From: Cephalothrix simula
Lineage: Eukaryota; Nemertea; Palaeonemertea; Archinemertea; Cephalotrichidae
Direction of reading: 5' to 3'
Assembly: GCA_035591015.1 (NCBI GenBank)
Contig: JAXIUW010203732.1
Span: 1 to 11,350 of the forward strand
Length of the DNA stretch: 11,350 nucleotides
Shown piece after piece: positions 1 through 10,200 of the stretch (its first letter is position 1; each line of letters starts with the position of its first letter). A program made the position numbers and the translations under genes. The notes under the pieces are model-generated. The model was not told the DNA's origin, searched no databases, and was given only the letters and a program-made list of their open reading frames with translations.

Positions 1-180
1 GAAATTTATAAAAATCATTGATTTTTACCGGTCGAATAAGCGAAGTGTCCGATTAAGCGACGTCCGATAAACCGATGCAGTTTGTGTACTAAAAGATATG
101 AATTGGTTTTGGTTTTCAGAAAACCGTGCGATTAAGTGATTTGTCTTATTATCCGATGCACGATTAAGCGATGAGTACTG
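1..180. mobile_element. End of a pogo/Tigger-like DNA transposon, rest outside the window
   Basis: Read on the minus strand from base 180, the sequence begins CAGTACTCATCGCTTAATCG and continues with several variants of the same word. On the plus strand these are TCGAATAAGCG (32-42), CCGATTAAGCGA (49-60), CCGATAAACCGA (64-75), CGATTAAGTGA (129-139) and CGATTAAGCGA (161-171). The base after the end is TA (181-182), the target used by the Tc1/mariner-pogo superfamily. A CAG start, TA flank and repeated subterminal words recall the ends of Tigger/pogo elements, where such words serve as transposase sites. The transposase and other end are not in the window, so the family is an inference. Confidence 0.6.
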
Positions 181-538
181 TACTAGCAATAAGAAGCGAC
201 TTGTTGTACCAATTAACAACGAAAACTTAATGACCCTTGGTAATCGGTAAAAGTTATCAAATTAAAGTAATAATAGGCAAAAAATTAGCACCGAGGATGT
301 CGGTATTTGTTATATTCGACATGTCAAAACATCTGCTGGAGCGACGGTGGCTCCAACTATTTAAAGTGTTCTGTTTTGCGCCAGCTGTAAATTCGCCGAT
401 TCGTCAGTTTTATTTTAAAACACGTTTAATTTTTTGAGCCACTGCACTAATTATTTTAGACTGCTTTTTCGAACCACCGTTCCCCCATTATGTGGGGTAA
501 CCACTTTCCGTGCCCTTTCCAAATAAGTTGAGGATTAA
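181..538. other. Intron 9, no recognisable feature
   Basis: This intronic stretch lies between the transposon end and the piggyBac-like MITE. The open frame at 237-437 on the plus strand shows no known motif, and no PEPCK exon can be read here. Nothing repeated or palindromic stands out. Confidence 0.6.
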
Positions 539-1020
539 AACCCTTTCGTGGCGCATTAGGTAGCCCCTACCTAATAAAAACCTAATAAAATTTATGACGT
601 CATAAATTATTCTGTGATGTAATTATGACGTCATTAAGTCAGAAATGTAAAAGAAAATTGGCACAAATTAACTCGTTTTTGTCTGTAAAATTGTTTTAAA
701 TTAAGCGAGAAAAAAAGTGAAAGGTGTTTCAGAAACACTGAACATCACTCACTTATTCTAGATTTTCCGTAAAAGAATAATCAAAGTTTATTAGGTACAA
801 ATATCGGCTGAAAAATGGTGAGAAATCCAAAAAATTTTTCGCTGATGACGTCACAAAACAAATTTTTCAAAATGATTCTGAAAAGTCATCACAAGGCCTA
901 TCATAACTGATACCTAATTTTCATATGATGCCACATACTTTTCAATTATGCATTTTTTTCATTTTGGGCCTTTTTACCTCAGCCGTTTAGGAAAAATTCG
1001 ATCCGCAGCGAAAGGGTTAA
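535..1020. mobile_element. piggyBac-like MITE with TTAA flanks
   Basis: The left end reads TTAA (535-538), AA, then CCCTTTCGTGGCG. The right end reads CGCAGCGAAAGGG followed by TTAA (1017-1020). The inverted ends share CCCTTTCG and a following GCG, and TTAA is the target duplicated by piggyBac transposases. The element is about 480 bp and has no coding capacity. It contains a 16-bp perfect palindrome, TTTATGACGTCATAAA (591-606), and two further TGACGTCA octamers at 626 and 846. It lies in intron 9 of the PEPCK gene. The extra AA at the left end and the short inverted match leave some doubt about exact borders. Confidence 0.72.
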
Positions 1021-1156
1021 CGGGTTTCGATGGCCCTTCCAAAACGGGACCGTATTACTGTGCCTCAACTAAGTTTTTCATCCATTTGTGCATACTGTAT
1101 AAGTAATGAAATATTCATTTGTCTCCGTATCCTGGCGTATCGCTAGCGTTACAAAC

Positions 1157-1252
1157 CTTTGTGTTCAGCGGCAGCAGTTGTTTCCGATCTCATAGCAGAT
1201 CCCATGAAGACACCGTGTTTCCAGTTAAAAGCTTCATAGACAAGAGGGACAC
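1157..1252 (-). CDS. Pepck: PEPCK exon 9 ([22 protein letters not shown])
   Basis: This 96-nt exon has acceptor CTTTTTATAG|GTGTCC and donor CACAAAG|GTTTGT. It holds two bases finishing the Gly of RRPAG, 31 codons, and one base of the next codon. It encodes [15 protein letters not shown], then [16 protein letters not shown], matching the PLVYEA..W.HGVF.G..MRSE.TAAAEHK stretch of animal GTP-PEPCK. It lacks a start codon and any long open frame. The following family block, (K)(I/V)(I/M)MHDPFAMRPFFGYNFG, is not found in bases 1-1156 on either strand, so exon 10 lies beyond the left edge. Confidence 0.96.
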
Positions 1253-4200
1253 CTATAAAAAGGATGAAAATGATTTACATGACAAACGCACCTGAATAGA
1301 TTTTGCACCATCCTCTAAAACGGTGGCAAATGCGATACAGTTTCTCGAGTGTCAGTAAAAATGACAGGGTGGTATGAATAGACCTGTTACAGGATTAGGT
1401 AGTCAAGAATCCCGTAAATGCGAAATATTTCGACAGGTGACGTTCTAGAAATGCGCAGACACGCGCATAAATTATACGCGAACAAATACGGTACATTAAG
1501 CTTTGGACAAATTTTAAAAGTCGCGGACCGTACACGACTTAGAATTAGATAATAGGCGAAATCGCTCACGTATTCATTCGCGAGTTACACATCCGAAAGT
1601 TATTTAAGCTCATTTAATCCATCTTTTGTCTGAATAATGACTAATTGGTGATTAAAGACTAATAAATAAGATATTGTACAGGAAAACCAAATAATTTAAA
1701 TTTTGGGTGTAAGTGTATGCCAAGACGTATATCCGCAAGTCGCGCAATACAATGTATTAGGAAATACATGTACTCTAATACGCGACCAGTTTATTTCAAT
1801 AAAGGTTACCTCACTCTTCGCTAACGTGGGTCGCGCACACCGCACACCGGAGAGGGGGGGGGGGTGATCAACTGTCTTTTAAAACAGAATAATACGCGAC
1901 TCGCGTACCCGCAATCGAAGATACGCAACTTGCAGATACAAGATACGCGTGACTTGCAATACAAAAAACCCGACTTGCGAAATGCCTTAAGCTATAGACT
2001 TTTACATCGCATTTGACCTAGTGGGATAGAGACTACTCAAGGTACTTTGGTTAACGTGGTCTTACCGGCAGGTCGTCGTCCACCAAAGATAATGGCCTCA
2101 ATAGGTACACCTTTAGGATCTTCCCATTTAGGGTCAATCATTGGGCACTGACCAGCTGGGGCTGTAAATCTGAAATATTCCACACATATTTTTTTAAATT
2201 TAAACTTTATTTATAAAAAAAAAACACTCGATATACAAAAAAGTGCAAGCACTTATCTAATATATCTTAATATTTTTATGTAACTATTAGAACTCCGGTA
2301 AAGGGGTTTAAGTAATATCAAGAATGCAACAACAGAATTAAAATCGCTTAGGCCATTTATGTTTCGAAGGAAAAAAAATAGAATTGCTCAGGGATTGTTC
2401 GGCTACCCTCAAAACGATTATATCACTATTTATTTAGTAAGACGTACATGAAATATATAAAGCATCTGGTCGCCGGACAAAGCCGAAGTGTAGTTTTGTT
2501 TCAATGCACCTGCATAAATGAATAGGCGATTCTAATTCTTTTGATGCATTCTTGGTAATATAATCCATTATCCATGAGGTATAATTTTGAATCTTAGAGT
2601 GTTACTTGTAAAATGTAATACTAATATGGGCTAACACTAGGTGTAGAGAAGGGGTGTCCATCTTTTATCATTCAATTTTAACAATTTGGGCAGTTTTGAA
2701 TAAAAAATAAAATACCCGGTGGAATGTGGGTCATTGTCCGTAGGGATTTTTGTCCTATATTTGATATGTATAACATATCATCAGGAATTTATAAGGGAAT
2801 TAGCAAGAAGAACTGGGTAGTGCATGTGTGAGCACATTACTTCCGGTCACATGATTGGGAAAGCCAATAATGAAATTATAAAAGGATATTTATCACAAAC
2901 AATTAGTCTGACACATAAGTTAACGCAGGTTAACGTCATTATTAAGTATTTGACCTTGGGTCAGGATTGGTCTAATAAGAAATCATTAGAACTTTTATGA
3001 GGTTAAAGCTTATTATGGCGGCACAATTACTGCGAGAAGCTATTTGGTGACGTAACTATAGAGAATTCCGGAAGAGAAAGACATATGCCACAAGGGAAAA
3101 AACGAAGCGCAGTGGTTTATATTTTATATGACAATTTTCTCGGGATTGGTGCCATCTAGGGACATGGAGTTTTTTGTAAAGGAAAATTTAGATCATATGT
3201 AATTCATTAGTGTATAGATATCAAGGCGTATTGAAATAGAAGTAGCCTAAAATACCGCCTAGATATGCCCTTTCAAACCCAGTACTTCTGGCTAATTCCC
3301 TTACAAATTCCTGGTATCCTAAACTGAGGGAGGAGGGGGTATCCATCCCTGGGATTCTTGCGTCGATAATATACAATGCACAACGTATACAGCCCGCACA
3401 GGCAACCCTGCCGTACAGGCATCACACTGGTATTTGACAATTCATACATGCAATGTTCACAGATAGTAAAAAATTACCTTGAATTAGGATGAGATGAGAG
3501 TTTACCACAACCTTTTGACCACGGTTCACCGAGCCAAGAAGTAACTTTCATGCCTGGTTTAAGAACTTGGTCTTCCAAACCTTCCCAAAAGTATCCACCA
3601 TCATCGGTTTCAGCGGTATTAGTAAAAACTGAATTAGTCTGCATTGTTGTCATAGCATGAGGGTTAGTTTTGTCCGACGTTCCTTGAAAAAAAGAGGCCA
3701 AGAATGAGGTAACAAACATGTCTTGTCCATGTCTTGTCTAAGGAACAATTCATATAGTTTTTGTCCGCATGCATGGGGACAGAAGGGTACGGGTACATAC
3801 ATTAAAGTTAAAAGTGTTGCATTTAAATACACTGTATTTATGTATGTCATGGGGTCCTGTACGCGCAATGCCAATATTGAGATTTTATTATGACATATTT
3901 GACATACAAGTAGTAAGTACCTATATTTTTATAAATAGCCCTTTAGGTCCCACTTGTATAAATCGGGGGGGGGGGATAATACATATGTGTGTACGATTAG
4001 GGGATAGGAGATCATTAAAAAGGGTACACAAAGCAGAACTGTCGGGGGACGGGACAAAAAGGAAATTAGAAAATATTAAATTAAGTTTGCTCCCTCACAA
4101 ATACAAATTTAGTGCTTTTTTAAAGAAGGCTCTTTGAAACCAAAATTAATATATATTATATAATCAAACGTATTAATATCCATAACTTATATTATCCTAA

Positions 4201-7200
4201 AAATTTGTCCTATTATCTGAGACTTCACTCGCGCGCGGCACTACGTCAGATTGAAATACTAAAACAATTAACATTCATCAAACACATTCAAAAAATATTC
4301 TTAAAGATCTGTAGTGTACAATAGAATACTACAAAATCTTTTAAAAAGACTTCAAAGTCTCACAGCTCACACGTAAAATCACGGATCGATCACGGCACAC
4401 TTACCTGGGCAAACACCGAAGAAACCAGATTCAGGGTTTATAGCCCAAAGTTTTCCGTTCTCATCAAATCTCATCCATGCAATATCATCTCCAACACATT
4501 CAACTTTGTAACCAGGTAAACTTGGTTGCATCATAGCAAGATTGGTTTTACCACAAGCGCTTGGGAAGGCGGCAGCAAAGTATTTTTTGACACCCTGTGG
4601 GTTGGTGATACCCATGATCTAAAAAAATTATAATATTACTTTAAATTGAAATAATTAAGAACTAATTGATACCAAGACGCATTTGTAATCTCTATCAAGT
4701 GTCAAAATGTATTGTAAGTTGCAGTACTTTGACGCCTAAAAGCCAAAAATATGGACGACGATTCATAGTCCCCTAGTCTACTCAAGGAGACCAATGTTCT
4801 CTCCCCCCCCCCCTTTCGATCGAACATAGGAGATACAAACCCGTTAGTTCACTACGGTAATAGTCCCCTTTCTCTCCGGGTAAAAAGTAATAATGAAAGT
4901 TGTCAACTTGAAATTCATACCATGGCAGTTTTGGTTGTGTTTAAAATATGAAAAAACTATCATTGTTTAGCAAAAGCGCGTAGGTACGCCATTTTGTGCA
5001 GATTTACTTGGAATTTCGGTTATGACGTCATTCAAGGGATAGCTACGCGAAATTTTCACCTTGATGATATATTCATATTTTGAGGTTAAAAAGAGAAAGT
5101 TCCGCTTCTAATGGTATTACATGTACTTGCATTTTATTTGCAAAATTTATAAGGTTAGTACCGGTAATTTAAACTTTAAAATATATCTTTAAGCTCAATT
5201 TTGCACTTTAAGCGTCATAAAAAAATGGATATACCCTTAGACTGGTTCCCTTACAGTTTCTTGAGACCTAATTTCGAGTAGCTTTTCCATGTGGTTCCCG
5301 AAATTCCAATTTATTGCGCATCTTTTGACATGCGCAACACCATATTTTTGCGCATTTTAGACGGACTTTAAATTAGTGTGAATTTTCGCCGTTTTTGCGC
5401 ATGTGAAACAAGCGTAGGTATTAGTATAGTGTACCCATATTTGGCACATTTACACTTGACATTTGTGCAGAAATTTAAATCTACCGTAATGTTATGATGT
5501 TAAATTTTACATGCTACATTGAAAATTGATTTTGAATGCTGAAAAAACGGCATACGTACCAACATATGTTCGGCCAGCCAACCTTCGTCGCGGGCAATAG
5601 TGCTACCAATTCGAAGAGCAAAGCATTTCTTCCCTAAGAGTGAGTTTCCACCATAACCACTGCCATAGGAGCAGATTTCTTTATTAGCAGGGATGTGGCC
5701 GACGATAACCTTTTCTGGATTACATGGCCAGTTATTTTTGATAGCTCCTGAAAGGCAAAAGATAAGATGTGAAGATAATGAACAACATGGCGATTACTAA
5801 TCGGGAGTATAAACGTCAAACATTTCGCAATGAACGTATAAGGACAGTTGGATCACAGACAGTTGGGCCACGGAGCTTCGGGCCATTGTTGCTTTGGGCC
5901 ACAAACAGTTCGGCCACGGACGTTTGGGCCACATTTTGTTAACAATTTGATATTTACATAAAAACAATTTACAAATTGCAGAAAAATCGTAGATGATGCC
6001 GCTGAACCCCCCCCCCCAATCTTACGAAAAGACCTACGTCCTTGGAGGCCTACGCCGCAGCGGAAGAAGATCAGCCCCCCTTTATAAGCCTGAATTTTGG
6101 AACCACCGTTGACGAAGAGTGCCGCACAAACTTTTGCCGAAGCCTTCCACCGCCGCCTCCGAACCATCTCCAAAGCCCACCCCAATGTATAACAGTTCCT
6201 TGATGTAATCCGGAAAGAAGAGGCCTTTATAAAGACAAGAGTCTGAAATATGCACAGTGACCTGCAGTGACTGTATTTTTCGTGACATCGCAGTATAGGG
6301 TTTGTTAGTGTTTTCTAGTGTAAGATTTGTTAGTGTTTTCAAGCACCAATCGCATATCATTTTTAATGACTTAAAATATTTGGCCCAACTATAAATCATA
6401 ACCATCATCTATCACAAAATCAACTACGGTTGACAGCGATAAACCTTATTTACAGGCTACTATGTGCTGTATTCATTTCTGAATATAATCAGACAGATTA
6501 CTTACTGTTCGATGGTAACGGCTGTCCAATTGAATGAAGACATTTGACAAACTCATCATTACCGAGCGCCTTGACTACGTTAGAACCAATTCGGGTCATG
6601 ATTCTCATGCAAGCAACAACGTATTCTGAGTCTGTGAGTTCGATACCGATCTTTGACAGGGGAGAACCTACTGGACCCATGCTGAAGGGGATGACGTACA
6701 TGGTTCGTCCTAAAAAATAATTTGGTAATAAAACATTAATACATGTATTACAGAAATTGATGGAAAAATTGGTGAAGGGCCCAGAGCTCCAGAAAACTAG
6801 ATCCTGCCCGGGAACGTTTAAGGTTTGACAGGGGGTCGAGGGGATTGTCCCCGGCGGCCCAAGGCAAAAAGTTTTCGTTTTTTGCATGCACAAAATCAAT
6901 TTTGAGGGTACCAAATAGCTTTTCCTAGTAATACAATTTTTCAAGTCAGTACTCGGAAAAGGATCTACATTAACCACAAAGAACATCATAATACCAGAAC
7001 ATCAAGCATGCCTTTTGAGTAAACCCAAAAATTCAAGTCAAGTTTTAAACTGGACTTGAATTTTCTTGAGAATGATTTTAGACTGACAGTTATGCTGTAT
7101 TTAACATTTATTTTATTCATTTTTAATTTTTTCCTATCTGCTGAAAAAACCTGCCTGCAAAACCCAAAACCTGCCCGGGAACAATGTTCCCGCGTTCCCG

Positions 7201-10200
7201 GGGATTCCTGAGCTCTGGTGAAGGCATGACTTGGTGTTAGCTACCCCCCGTCGGATTCTCATATTAGGGGTATAGAAACCCCCATAATCTATTATATCAT
7301 TGGAAAGGGCACCGCATGCAAAATGAGGAGATTGTAATTCCATGTCCCTACTACCACCTGGTGGAGGGTGGTGGTGGTAAATGTCCGAAAAACAGCGAAA
7401 ATCATCAAATTATTGATTTTTTTATATTTTTGGCAAACAGGATAATAAGAACCCCCATAAACTACACATCGATGAAAAGGGCAAGCAAAATGCAGTAAAA
7501 TGGTGGCTGTTTCATGTTCCTACCATTACCTGGTAGAAAATCGTGGTCAAAAATGTTCAAAAATAAAAATTCTCAATTTTTAGCCGGCATTTTGCACCAG
7601 GTGGCGGTAGGGTAATAAAACTACCACAATTTAACTGCATTTTACATGTCCTTTCCATCGATGTATAGTTTATGGGGGTTCCTATTATCCTGTTTGCTAA
7701 AAGTTTAGATTTCGCTAGTCTTTTCGCACATATTATACCACCCCAACCCTCCACCAGGAGATGTCATCTATTCCATTGCTTTTTTTATTATATAAAGGCT
7801 TCTATTGTTGTTGTATGTAGTTCTTTGCATGTCATTATTAGTTTAACATTTGTTGTTCCGACAGCGAAATAGTATGGACGGGTACAGCTTTGATTTTATT
7901 TGTTCATCACAGCTGTGATGAACAGTTGTAATTTAGTCCAATGTGAAATTATAAAATATATAATGAAAGAAAATTAAATTTATTAACAGAACTCACTTAA
8001 GGGGAAAAGACGCCAAATACAATGTGGCTCAGCTATATATGCTGGCTAGAAATAAAAACCGGGAATAATACATTGTACATGTACAAGTTCTCAGTACCCG
8101 GGAATAATTTCTCGATCGATCTCGTTCCCGGTGGGAAAGGATGCGTGTCCTACAGGGATGCTTGTACGGGCTGTATACTGTGTATATTGACGACGAAAGA
8201 AGCCCAGGGATGAATGTCCTCCCTTATAATAGTACGATATTTTATATAGGACCTACGGACAATGATCACAACCACACCGAGCACCGCAAATTTGGAAATA
8301 AGAATATGGGATTCCCAGAGTAACGGTTTACACGTGTCAAGTTTGTATTCATTTTGTATTACCGGTGTCACAGTGGGGGATGCTAAAAACCCGGTACACT
8401 GAACGTATTAATCGCTAGCCAGGATATTAAGCTGAACCACAAAATATCAAACTGAAATAATTAGACTTAAGAGTCGTTTTAAAAACATTTGTTAACAAAA
8501 TGACTTGCCTTTCATGCACCCAGGAAATCTATCATTCATCGCATTATTGAAATCCTCTGGTGACATCCAGTAACCGAGTGTGCCCTTAACGCCCTCCTTT
8601 GGTGTAGGGATAGTATCCCGTTTGTTTGGGGTGCTTATGACTGTCTTGCTTTCTACTCTGGCTACATCAGCGGGATCTGTTCGAACAATCCAACTATAAA
8701 AAGAGAAATAATTGAATAGCATAAGGGGGAGTTATAAAATTCTCTTATGAAATTTTCTACCATCTTTTATCGTCTAACAATGTGCATGGGGAGGGGGACA
8801 ATAGAAAATTGCACCCATGGGTAAGAGGGCCGGGGCTTTATTAATTCCTTTACAGCCGCGGGGTAGGAGATGAATGTCCCCCAGTATATTTTGATACGCA
8901 AAAGGTGGGATATTAATATAAATTTATGAATAGATTAAAGTCCCAACTTTTGCGGATTAAAATATACAGGGGGGTATTCTTTAATGGGGGGACATTCATC
9001 CCCTTTCAACGGGTAGTGAAGGAATTAAAAACGCCCCTTCTTTACCCAGTTTCCCCCCTTATTTCCCAATTTAATTGTCATAATTTTGTTCTAGGGTATT
9101 ATTTTGACTAATTATGTCCATCTAGCAATTTGACCAATGGCCATAATGAATGCGACATCATGACAATTACATGTATATGCTCAATCTATGAAAAATCAAA
9201 AGTCAATGCATTAGTAATGAAAGCTTGTGTCATATGCCACAAACGTATAGTGTATATATGAACATGAATGATAATGCACTAATAGTATATTATGTCAAAG
9301 TTATTATCGATTCGAAGCGAATAGAATAAATTGTACTATTGTAATTATGTAAAAATATTTTTTATAACATCTGCAGAACAGCGAGGCTTCCTCACTGTGG
9401 TGCCGCCATCAGAATTCGAGAGAGTCAACCGATCCGAACAACTGCGCATGGAAAGTCTGATGGAATTGGATCGGGTACTAGTAGTTATTTAACTTCAAGA
9501 TTTGCTTACCAATTTTTGTATTTTGGAAGTGGTTTAATCATTCCCTTCTTTTGTAAAATGTCATACAGTTGCACCCTTTCATTTTCAGATCCATCAATAA
9601 TATGAACATTGTCTGGTTGACAAATTTTTGCTTTTTCTTCAACGTAAGCCCGTACCTAAAGAACACAAAGTTCAAATTCTTATTTATACATTTATACAGA
9701 TTTATACGTTAATACGGATCCTAACCGGTAATATTTAGCGTTATTTTTTACCCGGCCTCAACATTGTGAGGTAGAGACGAATCACCCACATGAACAGGGT
9801 GGCCACTGTTCCAAGATATTCATTTTCCCCGATTTCCAAGACTCTTTGCAAAAAATTCCCTGACCTTTTTCAGGCAACGCGTTAGCAAAAAATTTGAAAA
9901 TATTCAAAAGCGACATAAATTTATGATAACCGCAAAGATTTTTTAAGCGTAAAGCTGCGTAAAGCGACATAATTCCATAATTACTGAAAAGATTTATGTG
10001 TAAAGCGCCAAAAATTCATTGCTGAAACCCTTGAAGAATAAAAATTCCCTGACCTTGTCATTTTTTAATGAAATTCCCTGACTTTTGAAGGCCAAATTAA
10101 AATTCCCTGATTTCCAGGATTTCCAGGTGAGTGGCCACCCTGATAAAATCGCGAGGTGATAATTATTTTACGCTAACTACATAGGAAACCCATAGCGTAA

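Noticed and set aside
25-219. Protein coded on the minus strand over 25-219
   Set aside because: It is a by-product of the repeated CGATTAAGCGA words at a transposon end.
595-853. TGACGTCA octamers as the PEPCK promoter CRE
   Set aside because: They lie in intron 9, more than 10 kb downstream of the gene start and inside a MITE; the promoter is outside the window.
3769-4137. 122-codon open frame on the plus strand
   Set aside because: It runs through a run of eleven G in intron 6, has no recognisable motif, and lies in unremarkable AT-rich DNA; best explained as chance.
5842-5932. CRISPR-like array
   Set aside because: Units are directly adjacent without spacers and the context is an animal intron; it is a minisatellite.
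6498-6989. A single 163-codon protein on the minus strand
   Set aside because: Only its C-terminal part (6506-6709) is PEPCK exon 4. The rest crosses a clear acceptor (TTTTTTAG at 6710) and a transposon end, and has no similarity to the enzyme.
8503-8509. Use of the GT four bases downstream as the exon 3 donor
   Set aside because: It would add GCAA and shift the reading frame at the exon 4 junction, destroying the conserved GCMKGRTMYV.
9787-10150. 8-bp target-site duplication of the hAT-like MITE in intron 1
   Set aside because: CACATGAA on the left and ATAAAATC on the right do not match.
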